NCBI RefSeq assembly: GCF_000143535.2
Contig: NC_037323.1
Span: forward strand, 1,426,001 to 1,490,000
Reading direction: 5' to 3'
Length of the DNA: 64,000 nt
Source of the DNA: Botrytis cinerea B05.10
Taxonomy: Eukaryota; Ascomycota; Leotiomycetes; Helotiales; Sclerotiniaceae
The notes below the pieces were generated by a model. It saw only the letters and a list, made by a program, of their open reading frames with translations, was not told where the DNA came from and ran no database searches. Shown one piece after another: positions 49,522 to 62,000 of this stretch. The position numbers were made by a program, and so were the translations under genes. The stretch's first letter is position 1. Each line of letters begins with the position of its first letter.

Positions 49522-51085
49522 TCATGAAGAGAGGTCCTCCACAAGTGCAAAGCTACACTTGTAGCCTGCCCGCACTCCTACACATTTCTTCGTACTGCCT
49601 TCGTCAAACCCTAAATCAACCAACCTCCACTCCCCGCATCTCCCTTTCTCCCCCTCTCCAAGCCCAAGTTGTCCATTTCCATTCTCTCCGATGACATTCA
49701 ATTCTCCATCCGTCGTCAGTACCAACATGTGGTTCTCGCCAACGCTGAAATCGAGAATGTCGGCTCCGTGGATATCGAGTGGAATTGGATCGTAATCGTC
49801 CGAGGATGAAAATGAAGAGGAGTCTGAGAGTTCGGGAATTATAGAGGGAGTGTTGGTACGACCCCATATATAGATATCGTGACCCGTGGTAAGAGCGGCG
49901 GTTAGGGGGCCGGAAGAAGATAGTTTGTGGATTTTTCCAGTAGGGAGAGAGATAAGGGAGGTGAGAAGGGTGGGCTGAGAAGCTGGATTTGAAGAGGTGG
50001 GTTCGCGGCCGAGACATGAGGGGTAGCGTTCGTCGCCCCAAGTGTAAACGTTTCCTTCTTGGGTAAGGGCCGTGAAGGTGGTGGTGTTGGATACGAGTTG
50101 CGTGATGTGAGAGAGGGGAAATGTAAAGTCAGGATTGGCTTGAGAGAGAAATGCAGGAAGAGAGGGGTATTGGATTAGCGTTGTTGGTGTGAAAGCTGAA
50201 GAGTTTAGTACATTTTTTATGAGTGGGAATGGAGAATATAAGGTTACCTGCAATCTTGTCGTTGCCAGCTGCAGTTGCCTTACTTACAGCATCTTCGGAT
50301 ATTCTTAAGTCTGTTCGTTCTCCTGAGATATGCGTGATATTCATTGCAGTAACCTGTTCTAGTTGTGCTTGCAAAAAGCCATCTGGGGAGCCAGCAACTT
50401 TTATCTCTTCATGGAGACCTGAGGGACCATTCGATACTACTGCTAGAATTGAAAGTCTATTAGTGATATACTTGATGAGATAATGTGGTCTTGAGTGAAA
50501 AGTTATACTAGGTACAAAATATACATTATTCTTGTGATTTATTTGACTAGTTGAGGAATAAGATGAAGGCTGGCCTCAAACTCTGACAAACGTGTGCCTA
50601 TAACATCTGGAGATTCTGTCCACTTCTAAGCATGCTTCGAAGCTGTAACTGATCTTTGCCGCTCAGTGAGCTTTCCCAATGAGTTTCTGCATCTGGTCTT
50701 AGATGCGAGCTCAATGGAATACAAGTCTCAACTACCAAATGCTTTAACTAGAGCTCTAACGTATATCTTTGAACAGACTGGTCACTCGCTGGAGCCATTT
50801 TATCTATATTTATGATGTCTATTTTTCTGATCATGTGACATACACGTGGTATTATCAAAGAAATCCTTGGTCTTTCTTAAAGCACAAAAACAAAAGCTAT
50901 ACAAAAAGCCATGAAGGTAATATCAACATACCTAAACAAGCCGAGAAAGAAGTTTCCAGAATCTTAATGCATCCCTTCGCTTTTAATACCCGTTTGAAGT
51001 TAAAAAGATCTTCAGGCTCGTCAGGAAGATCTCCCTCGAATTGCAATTGATTCCAAGCATTGAATCCGCATGCCCATAACTCCAT
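49522..51085 (-). CDS. RCC1-repeat protein, ATS1-like
   Basis: Three exons (51085-50932, 50442-50248, 50195-49522) give 340 residues. The first intron is long for this genome, 489 bp, but joins SACL to AVVSNGPSG in frame and both borders are good. RCC1 blades are seen at LWACGFNAWNQL, then VYTWGDERYPSCLG, IYIWGRTN, and the last one VIGENGNGQLGLGEG-x-AGYKCSFAL. Fungal relatives of this size include the yeast alpha-tubulin suppressor Ats1, linked to Kti11 and tRNA-wobble modification. That link is family knowledge, not shown by this sequence. No extra domain is visible. Confidence 0.85.
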
Positions 51086-52027
51086 TCTTAGGTCACGTAT
51101 GACACAAAGATACTACTTTGGAACTATTCAGCCCTACCAAGACAAGAAGAGTTGATGTGGTTCTGCTACGATAGCCTGAGGAGGGTTGAGTACGCGAGTA
51201 CGTCCGAAAAAGGTTCGCTAATGTAACGTTGATGAGTGCGGCTAATTTGTAGGTGGGATGTTGAGGATGTCCAAGTGATTTGAATCATTCCATAACCTTA
51301 ACATTACCTGTGCTGCACGACCAACTCCACCCATCGCCTTAAAATAAACATCGCTTTCTTTTGATTACAACTTCATATATACACACTTATATATATTCAA
51401 GGTTCTCGTCAAGATAATCGTGCCCAATCGTTTCAACATAGTCAACCGTCTGTCTTGCATCCGACGATCCTATCCTGTTCAAGAGGAAATCTATCCCCGA
51501 GGCTTTCGTCAGTATTACTTCAGGCTTCCAAATTCCATTTTCCTGCTGCCTATGGCGGAGTCTCAATCACTCCTGTCCTGACCAAGCGATCAATATTGTT
51601 CCTGATCAGCCATCGTTGTCCCCATTAAGTTCGTGTGTATATCTTCTGAAGTTCCAAAAGATACAGCCTCGAAAATCATTTTTATCGTTCGAGAAAATCT
51701 ACAATTGTTTTTTGTATCTAATTCCCCCACGTTTACGCTTCACACCGGAATATCATTAAACGCTCCAAAGTCTTGCGATCTCACAATACCTCGGATAGCT
51801 GGCTGAGATCTTTCTGATTGAGATCTGATGATAAGAACAAAACAAAACATCTGATTCTCCTCTGTTTGTTGTTTGTTTTGCTCAAAGAGTTTGGTTTGGG
51901 ATTCGGCGGGGCTCAATTGAGGGGCATCAAGCGACTTTCCTCCTAATCTCGACACAATTAAGACCGTGGGTAGAAAACCGTCGTGGATAGTGCATCCTCG
52001 AAACCAAAACACCTAAAATCATCTTAA
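51086..52027. promoter_or_regulatory. Divergent promoter region
   Basis: About 940 bp between the start codons of the RCC1-like and Hsp70-like genes. A poly-T/CA-rich 5' leader is plausible on the right. No heat-shock element array is evident. Confidence 0.4.
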
Positions 52028-54266
52028 ATGGTCACTATGAATCTCAACCTACCTATACGGACTGCTAGTCGAAGAAACGATGAAAGTCGAAACCACTACA
52101 TCTCTGGCAACCATACTCCCACCTCTTCAACCGAGGCAATTGCTGGACCAATACGAGAGCCAGCACCCGTCAATGAAAGATTAATTGTTGGACTGGATTT
52201 CGGGACAACATATTCTGGGTATGTTCATTTTTACAGCTTGTTTTGCCAAGACATTTGTGGCACCACCAAAACGGGATCTTATATTTCTGGATAATTACGC
52301 CATTTACCTGTGTCGGGGGTTTGTACTCAAGTACATATCAAATTCGACAGTACAATTTCTCTATATGTATAATTCTTAGGATTCTCGATCTTATAACCTT
52401 TCATGAAGTGATTTCATTCATGTCACCACCTCACACATGCCTTTGAACCATAGTTTATTCAAGTTCCTACACAAATGCTAACATTTAACCAGCGTTGCTG
52501 TTGTGTACACATCGAACCCCGATGATGTAGATATCATCAAAACTTGGCCCGGAAGTAACGGAATTACATCTGATAAAGTGCCAACAGAAATTGGATACTC
52601 CAAACCTCCAGGATCGCCAGTTGGAACTGAACCGACGATAAAATGGGGCTGTCAATTTCGTCCCGAGGAACCTCGACTGCGATGTATCAAACTTTTTCTC
52701 GACCGATCTCAAAAACTACCTTTCTATGTTAGTCCGGCTGAAACTGCCAACCAGCTGAAAGAGCATAGCAAAAATGTCGTCGATGCTGTCAGTGATTACT
52801 TAACTCAAATCTACAAGCATACTATGGAAACCCTAACCCGCCGATATGGAGAATTATTCATGTCAACTACGAAAGTCGAATTTGTTCTTACCTGTCCAGC
52901 AGTCTGGTCTGATGCAGCGAAGAATACCACACTTCAAGCTGCAGAGAGGGCAGGAATGGGTGACAAGTCGGCAATTCAGATGATCAGTGAGCCTGAGGCT
53001 GCTGCGGTCTATACCTTGAAAGCCATTCAACCAAATCATCTACAAGCTGGTGACAACTTTGTAGTATGTGATGCCGGAGGTGGCACTGTTGATCTCATCG
53101 CCTACAAAATTATATCTCTGAAGCCGTTGCAAGTAGAAGAGTCCGCTGTAGGCACTGGCGGGCTTTGCGGGAGCGCGTTCCTCAATTATCGATTTGAGGA
53201 ACATTGCAAGAGTCGGATAGGAGTTGCACGGTTTGAAGAGATGAAAATGAAGAAAGCCAAGTCATGGCAAATGGGGCTGAAATACTGGGAAGAATACGTG
53301 AAGCGAGATTTCGACGAAGAAAACGATACAGAATTCAATATTCCTCTCCCTGGCCTAGCAGATGACATAGATGCTGGTCTGGATGGTGGATTTTTTATTA
53401 TGACAACTGCTCAAGTCAAAGATATTTTCGAGCCAGTCGTCAAAGAGGTGTGCGATCTAGTTCAAGGCCAAGTTGATGGTATTAGACAAAAAGGGGGTAT
53501 CGTCTCGGGTATTGTGCTTGTGGGAGGATTTGGACAAAGCAATCATTTATATAAAAGATTAAAATCACATTTCAACAGTGCAGCGCCACCACCTTACAGC
53601 GAACGACCAACTCACGCACAATCTATGGCCATGGCTGAAAGCAATTCTGTAGAGGTTATGCAGCCTATCAACGCATGGACTGCCGTGGTCCGAGGAGCGG
53701 TTCTCAAAGGATTGGAAGGAAGCGTGGTGGTATCCAGAAAAGCGCGGATGCATTATGGAACTTCTTATGCAACGGTATATGATGAGGATAAACACAATGT
53801 TAGTGAGAGATATTGGAGTCCATTATGGGAACGTTGGATGGTCAGCGATAGGATGCAATGGCATCTAAACAAGGTAGATTTTACTTTTCCCTCTCCCCTT
53901 TGCCTCGACAGCGCCACTAAATCCACCTAGGGTGATACTCTCAACACAGACACTCCCATCTCTTTCCACTATACGCGCAATTTCCGCCCAGGGCAATCGT
54001 TAATCGTATCCGATGATCTTATTGCTTGTGATTCGGACGGCGAACCACCGGCATCCTACACGAGGGACCTAATAAGCGTGTGCACGCTCACCACGGATCT
54101 GGGAGCCGTACCAAAGAGTCTGTATACGAGATTGACGACTACGAGGGGAGTGGAATTTCTCAATTTAGATTTCACTCTCGAGATGGTGGTAGAAAGCGCC
54201 GGGCTGGCGTTTGAATTAAAAGTGGATGGGTATAGGTATGGAAGAGTGGAAGTCGAATTTCATTGA
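52028..54266 (+). CDS. Hsp70-like ATPase (HSPA12-like), no canonical substrate domain
   Basis: Three exons (52028-52218, 52493-53873, 53931-54266) give 635 residues. The first intron is 274 bp. Actin/Hsp70-fold ATP motifs are complete: VGLDFGTTYSG at about 54-64, VVCDAGGGTVDLIAY, and IVLVGGFGQSNHL. ISEPEAAAVYTL matches the hinge segment. After the ATPase the C-terminal 180 residues do not resemble the beta-sandwich and lid of classic Hsp70, and the EEVD or HDEL tails are absent. Filamentous ascomycetes have many such Hsp70-like paralogues of unknown role, often near incompatibility-type genes. The RCC1-like neighbour is divergent. Cytosolic location is inferred from the lack of a signal peptide. 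Confidence 0.9.
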
Positions 54267-55534
54267 GGGGCAGATCGAGATGATATTTTGAGATGATGCC
54301 ATGATCATTTGCGTTGCATGCATCCATATATATATATATACTAGCGATATCAAGAGCATCTAGACTTTTATAGTGATCATCAATCAATTTATTAAATTCT
54401 TTTGAGATTTTCTTGCATTACCTCAACATCTGTTTCGAGTGCGAAAAACAAGTACATTGAACAATACATTCAAATTCATCCTGATCTCTTGATTAGTAGG
54501 TACGGAGGTAATAAACATAGCTTTCCGGATAAACCCCGGAGACAAAATACGAGTAGCTTTGTGATGAATCTCCCTCGGCCTACACACACAATATATCCTA
54601 CAAAGTGCAGACAGACACTTGCAACACTCCAATGTCGATCAAGGTATCGCAAAATGCGCTGAATAAATCATCATCATATAGAACACAAAAAATCCTATAT
54701 TGAAAAGACACTCCTTTTCTTCGTGGCAATCATGGCCTCAGAAACAATGCTGGTCGAGGGACACAGGAATCAACCACCAGGACAGCCAGTGTGCCTGTTG
54801 CTCCAGGGATCAGATACGATTGTCAGAGAATAATTCTTTCCTTTGTCTCTTGTTGATGTCTTATCGCATTCCCTTCCAAAATATCTTTCGTCCCAGAATG
54901 TGATCAGCTCAGTTAGGAGCTTGATATTTTTGCACCCCGATAGTACGGCCGCTTGAATAGAAAGGTGGACCGCCCGGGAAAACACGTGTTGAGGCTCAAT
55001 AGAATTTGTTTACTTTCTCTGGATAGTTTCAGGCAAAGAAGAAGTTGCTTCCTTCTTGGGGTTTTATTGATCATTGCAACACAATCGTTAAGCATACTTC
55101 AATTTCATTGATCTGCCATAGATATGACCAATAGAGGTGAAATAAACAAGTGTGAGTTAATAGTCGATCGATTGAGTTTTTGTTGTGCGTTCTTTTCCGC
55201 CGTGTATCCAAGATTACAAACGATATCATGAAGTAGTGGCTAGGTGCTGATTCTAAACATCAGACTTGGGGAAATATATCTAGGCCGCCTCGTGCTTGAG
55301 AAACTTACCAGCTAGAACAAAGCCTCACAGGAGAACATTGGTTTTTTGTTCGACCATTATTTTTTATCCTTCACCGATGATATCTCCGTATCAAGAGACC
55401 TGGTATTAAGCTGACCCAAGTTTTTCAAGTACCCTCTTCTCGGCTGGAGCGGGCTTTCTATACAACTTGTATGGGTATACCTGAATAGCCATGCAACGAC
55501 AGTTTTAGCCTTTGAGATATCGTCACTGGACAAT
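54267..55534. other. Intergenic, no supported gene
   Basis: No supported gene over about 1.27 kb. A (TA)n run lies at about 54328-54341. It separates the conserved gene block on the left from the decayed genes on the right. Confidence 0.5.
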
Positions 55535-56927
55535 ATGTCACATCAATCCTTGTTCTTACAACCTTCCCCACTATTGTGCAAACACTGCAAGGCTATTCCA
55601 TAGCCACGAGACATACGCTATGAAACTCAGAGTAGTCCATTTCCTCATTACAGAATCTTTAGCTCTCTCCAAAGCTCAGCTGATGAGGGCTGTATCCTTT
55701 GCCAATACTTCTGGTTGCGTATAATCTCGATGCTTATGGACCGACGGACTACACTACCATCTGCCGAGGCCCCATTGGACTTCTATCTCCGCGTACTATA
55801 TGGCAAACGTGTGGGCATATTAGTGGATGTGGGAGAGGCGGTCGGCTATGATTGTCTTCATATGTGGCTCCACGAGCTCCACTATGCTGAATAGAAACCA
55901 GAATCTCGGCATATCAGACGTATGTCATTTGTACTGTCTCTCATTCAGCTTGCCACAAACCATACTGATATACTTTTTCTGCTACAATTTGCCCGAGAAG
56001 ACTCAGAGGATCTCAAGGACTTATTCAGGACGCAAATTCAGCCTTGGATTGAAGCCTGTTATAGTTGCCGAGAGAACCTTAAGAGTCGTCTATGCAGCTT
56101 CGATACTGCTTACCTTCCTAAGATCATACAAGAGGCAATAACTCTGACCAGAATGATGAACATCCATTACCTATGGGTCGATGCAATTTGCATTATCAAA
56201 TCCAATCCATTTCCTTTACCTACCCAAGCATTGTTGGTACAGATCGGCAATCTATAACACTGCGGTCAAGAGAGAATGTCGCGACATTGAGGTGTGTTAT
56301 TGATGAATCGCCACTTTCAAAACGCGAGTGGTGATTACGGGAGCTTTCGCTTCCACCGCGTGTACTTCAGTGGACCTCTAATGGGCTATACCGCGAATGC
56401 CAATCTTCCTACCTTCTAGAAGGAAGTTCCGAGAAGTGGGAGACGTATGATTGTGCCGCTACTGCTACTGCTCGAGATATTCTAGCCATACCTGATGACA
56501 AAATCTTAACCCACGATGGCTGGTATCGTTTAATTCGTTTGCTATCGGAAAAGGGTTGACCTTTTCCAAAGATTGGATATACGCCATTCATGGTATTGCT
56601 TGTCTCATCATAGAGCGGCTCAAAGTTAAACACTTCAATGGCGCGTTCCGACCATATCTTGCTCAAGGACTTGCGTGGAGCCACCCCCTTCGGGGTCCTT
56701 ATGATGCATTGCCGGATGAATCTGTAGATCCTAGGGACGACCGCTTTCCTACCTGGTGTTGGGCCTCAAATGGGCCGGTCCAGTTTTCAGATATTCTGGT
56801 TATCCTCCAGACTGGATATCATATTTCGCTTCACAAAAGGAAAACCGCGAACGATCTAGCATCATGTCGGTCAATACATCTGCCTCGCAGCACAGTGCAC
56901 AGATCCACCCACAAGTCATACTGTTGA
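55535..56927 (+). pseudogene. HET-domain (heterokaryon incompatibility) gene, decayed
   Basis: From ATG at 55535 the frame starts like a HET protein (CKHC, then LQSSADEGCILC) but meets stops near AIP and HYAE. It continues with the HET core: PKIIQEAITLTRMMNIHYLWVDAICII. The frame then shifts by one base before the expected IYNTA, and meets a TGA at 56334-56336 inside the motif REW-x-LRELSLPPRVLQW. A further shift separates RLLSEKG from TFSKDWIYAIHGIA, which ends with FPTWCWAS near 56755. Every lesion lies in otherwise good family sequence, so this was a full gene that has broken down. GC is normal, so RIP is not the cause. Confidence 0.85.
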
Positions 56928-56998
56928 TAAGGATATTCTAGGTAAAGCTTAAAAACGTCTTCTCTACCATATATCATCACTAACATAGCTCAATCAAC

Positions 56999-57718
56999 AT
57001 GATCGAACCACTCCCAATAATATAGCATCAGTCTATCACTGAAAACACCAAAAAATTCCATAGATTCGGTGAACTCCCTCGAGAAATACAGATTAAGATC
57101 TTCAAGAACGCACTTCCTGACCCACGCACTGCCTATCTTAGACTTGAGATCATACTTGAGGAACCTGGGGAAGGAACCATGTGGGTCCATGCGAGCGTGG
57201 GTAAAATCAGGGCACCAGGCCTGTTACCTTTGCTTGAAACATGCACAACATCGAATGCCTCAGTCTATTCCGGAGATGAATTTACGAAGATCAAGATGGA
57301 GACCCTAGGCAGTCACCCACACATATCCAGCAAGAATAACCTTAATGGTGAAACTTCTTTGGTCTACAAGGACTGAGGTGATAAGATTCTCAACTATACT
57401 TATATGCGACCTTCTGAAGATATTCTTGTGGTGGGTTATAGTTCTGTATGCATTTTATATCACCATCACAGATCACTCGATCTACAGAGGCTTATCCATA
57501 TTGCCGTGATTCATCTTGTATATTTATCAGTCAGGACACCTTGGACCAGTGGCAAAATGATCAGGCTTTTGAATGATATCTTTTCGCGATGCCCATGCCT
57601 CAAGAGACTCAGTGCTATTGTTTCGCATGATTGCCCCAGGGAAATTCCTTCCGCTATTCGACTTCTTAACATCGACAGAGACTTGCTCAAGCTAAGCAGA
57701 TTGTCATTAGAATTATGA
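56999..57718 (+). pseudogene. 2EXR-domain protein gene, decayed
   Basis: A frame from ATG at 56999 has a TAG after eight codons and a TGA at 57374-57376, yet stays in one frame throughout. It carries the 2EXR signature: FGELPREIQIKIFKNALPDPR, then APGLLPLLETC. These fungal proteins (F-box-like) are numerous and of unknown role, often linked to accessory regions. A 131-codon downstream half continues past the TGA. Two stops without a clear intron make a pseudogene likely, unless a small intron removes each. Confidence 0.75.
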
Positions 57719-57926
57719 AAGCGTTGTATCTGACGTGGAAATATGCGAGAGGGAAGGAGACGGAACCCAACTGTTGCATTTCGCATGCTTATTCGATTAC
57801 ATATGAAAGATTACTGTGTCGCAGATGGTGTTACTTTATTGTAGAAACGCTTTGTATGGACTTTACATCTCCTTTTCTTTTTCTTTTCCCTTTCTTAACC
57901 AAATACTTGAGTATCTACAACATAAA

Positions 57927-59087
57927 ATGGCATCCAAAGCAGACTTTCCACAGGATAAACAAGAAACAGATAATGGCCAAGGATACATATTCAAACGCTA
58001 CTACAAATCCTTCACGCTGCGAGTCGTATTAACAGACACCCAATACCATGAAACTACTCCACACCCAGCCACATCCTGATCAAAGAAATTGCCGGATACC
58101 TCCTCCATCCCACTATTTCCACCCATGAAGCCAATCTACGAATCGCAGATGTAGGTAATGGAACCGGGTAAGTGATCAATCAATCAATCAATCACGCATT
58201 ACCGGACTATGCATACCAACCCCCTCCCCATCCAAATCCTAACCCCCCTTCCCCAACTCCAGAATATGGGCCTGCGACGTATCCAAAAACCTTCCGCCCA
58301 CCGTCCAAATCGACGACTTCGACATCTCCGCCGCGCAATTCCCCGCCGCGGATTCCCGTCCGCAGAATGTCCACTTATACACCCACGATGGATTTGAGGA
58401 CTACACAACCGAGTTCCACGAACAGTATGATATCGTGCACGCGCGCTTTTGGCTTTGTATTGTGAATGATCCGGATGCGGGACCTTTGCCGCGGAAATTG
58501 CTTTCGCTGCTGAGTAAGTCGGGAATTGTGTTTGGATTTCTGTTGCGGGATTTATTAGTTGTGGGACTGGGAGGGCTGTGGACTCTGTATTTGTGTGGAT
58601 TGATGAACTGATATATGGGAATGTAGAACCGGGTGCTATTTACAGTGGATGGAACCGCTGATGCGGGCTGCGGAAGTGGTTGTTATGCAGGAGGGGACGG
58701 TGTCGACGACTGCGTCGGAAAGACTTTGTAGTACATTTCATAAGCCGAAGCCGGATAGTGAATACGGATGAGAAGAATACGTTTCCCAGAAATGTCAATC
58801 TAAGATGCTAATTCTGGGATAAGTGAGTTGAGGGCCCGAAAACTCTTTTCGAAGAAGGACTCGTGGATGTATCGTGTACCGAGCATACATGACCTGATTA
58901 TCTCCGTCCTCTTTGGTCACAAAGTTCTATGGCTGCTACCGCAGATGTGATGACGAGGATCAATAGTTATAACACGGAGGGAAAGGGGATGGGGATGAAA
59001 TTTGTAGAGGACTTGGAGAGAGAAAGCGCGAATAGGGTTGCGGTGGATACACCTTTTCAATGCGTTGCTGGTCGGAAGATTCTGTGA
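57927..59087 (+). pseudogene. SAM-dependent methyltransferase gene (LaeA-like class), decayed
   Basis: The frame starts MASKADFPQDK and leads to GYIFKRYY. It then shifts one base to reach AGYLLHPTI and the SAM-binding motif IADVGNGTG at about 58135-58168. An intron with GTAAGT (58168) and CTCCAG joins this to IWACDVSK, and VHARFWLCIVNDP follows. At the next junction the expected PGGYLQW reads PG followed by a one-base deletion, with YLQWMEPLMRAAE in a new frame. The C-terminal end VAVDTPFQCVAGRK-IL stops at 59087. A single-lesion allele could be intact in other strains. Related fungal methyltransferases are frequent in accessory and metabolite regions. Confidence 0.8.
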
Positions 59088-62000
59088 TTGAAATTTTTGT
59101 TTCTATGATGTTAATCTAGGATGCGATGGTTTATCATCGTCGATAGCTTTGATTTGACCCAAGAGCCAAAAAAAAAATTCTTTGTATCTTTGTGGTAGGT
59201 CTCTCTTCCTCCCTCTAGGTTTAGATACACGCACTTGCGCGGAGAAACGATTGATTGAAAGTCAAAATCATATAGACACATCCTCCCTCCTGTCAAATCC
59301 CAATCTCTCGTGCTCTTCAAGGCTGCCGAATTCAATTGACTTCAGTATCATAACCATCTATACCGTTATCTCTGGTTTTCATTCCAACCCCAATCAAGAA
59401 AATGCCAAAAGAAGCATCCCGTCCCATCCCATCCCATCCCGTTCCATCTCATCCCATCCCATCTCATCCCATCTCATCCCATCCCATCTCATCCCATCTC
59501 ATCCCATCTCAGTTCAGTTCAGCCCAGCTCAGCTCAGCTCAGCTCAGCTCAGCTCAAGCATCATCATGATTCACGATGCAAACTCCACGGTTCACAATTC
59601 ATCACTTCTAACCGCCCATCCTTTCCAATCTCCTTCCCAAAGTCCAGAGCAACAGATTCGCCCTTTTAGACTTTTGGGCACCCATCCATCCACCCATCAG
59701 ATATGTCTCGTAGCGGATAAAACCCTTCCAGTGTCTGACCACACCCCAGATACACACCTCTAGCACAGATACAAACCCCCTAAACAATAAACACCGTCAA
59801 ATATTAACCTTTATTGAAAATTCTAAATCTGCCCTTTTACCTACTTAGGTATACTTGGGCAGCAGCCGGCACGGGAACTATACTAGTTACCGATCTCGAG
59901 CCGGTGTCAGCTAGATACTAAGACTAGCAGGTTAGGCTGAGCCTACGAAGTATAGCCCTGCTGGCCTGGAACCCCCAATTCGAAAGGCTGGTAATATCAA
60001 ATTCACATTCCCATTTAGGGCAAAAAATAAGGAAAGCAAAAGATAAACAGCATCTGAATTTAGAGTAATAATCTACAGAGAAAGATTCAGAAAAGACAGA
60101 AAAAATAAAGATGGCGATGAAAAAAAGAAGAAGAAGAAGAAGAAGAATTACAAACCAAATCCCATTGATCCAACCTCCTCTTTCCCCTTCGTCTTCCCCG
60201 GAACCTCCCCCAAGAAGTCTCAATCATGAATCACAAACTCATCACAAACACGATTTCCTGATACATACCTACATCGGTACCCTACTCCGGTGCGTACCCA
60301 AGACCCAAGACCAACCAACCAACCAACTAATCCATTCAATTGGTTTCCAATGGATCCCCAACCTCCCAACCCTCAGCATCTCAAACCATGAATATCCAAA
60401 AATCAAAAATCAAAAATCAAAATCAAACATCGAAACCAGAACCAAAAAAAAAACGACTCGTCATATAAACGCCTCAAACATCATCTTCCTCTTTCCCCGG
60501 TGCGTGAGAAGGTAAGCTTACCTCTCTACCCGTTACGACACCCAAGTTCCCAACGGTAATTTCCTCTTTTCCTGTCGGTACTTGCTTTCCTGCTTGCCGT
60601 TTTCCATACAACACGTCGCAGTCGTAATAGTAGCCCTCCACCGACTCCACTATATCTATCTATCAATCTATCCATCATAAATGATTAATACATACGTACA
60701 TACATACCCAAGCCAAGGAGCAGCCGGACCAGCCAACTAATCCATGACCCTGCCCTCGCCCATCCATGATTTCATACATCTCAATTTCATACCCGTCTAA
60801 CGTTTGATATTCATCCGATCCTCGTATCAACCCAGTACGTCCCTCCTTCCTAACCCATCATTCAACCTAGACCCTAACCTTCCCACCCCTCCGCCACTCA
60901 TCTCCCATTCATTTCGAAACCCCTCGAGATTCTAGAACCGGGACTAGGATTCCTATTAGATACATGTATACCCAAATGAATAACCCGATCCTTGTCCCTT
61001 CCCTTCCCTTCCCATCCATCTCATTGTCTACGCAGGACGATACATTGATTTTAGCATTTCCCACATTTTCACATCCTGAGGTAGTGTACCGAGTAGGTAA
61101 GTTTGTGACAATCCCAATCCCTACCTCCCGTAGCATCCATTCTCCAAGCGTTGTCGAGTCAACAAAATCAACAAAACATACGATACGAGCCGAATGACAA
61201 TGATAGGCAAATTGGATCATCAAATTCAAGCGTGGATGCGAGGAATCGATCCACTTGGGATCCGGAGATCAATGCCGCGTTGGTACGATGTCTGTTACTT
61301 ACTACTTGGGGATGTGTTTGTATGTAACCAGCGATATGGAAGGAAATGGCTGATTTGTAATATCATATCATATCACATCACATCACATCACATCACACCA
61401 CGTTACAGTATAGCATATTCACATCGCGAAAAGAAAAAAAAGGAGGTGGTTGGTTTTTTGTTTTATGGGATGATCCGGCCGTTGGAATTCGTGATGAATG
61501 ATTTACGAAGAAGGGAGGGATTATGTGTGGAAGGGATTATGGAAGATGTCCCGCGACGGATAGAAGCTAGGTAGTACGTACACTTCATGCGATACGATAC
61601 GATATGATATGATATGATATGATATGGTGGGATGGAAGAGTTTGGAAGCGATGGGTATCTATTGTATTATATTGTATTACTTAGATATCTATATATTAAA
61701 TCGTATGGTGGTAGCTACCTAGGTACGTACTGTATTTACAGGCGATGTGTGTGCACTTCATAGTATCTAAGGGTCTAGAGGAATGAAGAAGACTTTAGAG
61801 TTCAGGGTTTAAAGTTTAGGGTCTATACTATTATAATACGATGCTATAACACTATACTATCCTACTATAAAATTCCAAAACAACTCTAAAGAAAACGACT
61901 ACCAATAACAATAACAATAATAACGTTAATAATAATAATAATAAAAGAGAGAGAAAGATGTCCTCAGAAAACACTACTTACTGCATGCAGTAGTACAGTA

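Noticed and set aside
59182..59763. 193-codon frame with Ser/His/Pro repeats
   Set aside because: The middle part is pentanucleotide microsatellite in translation and no flanking domain exists.
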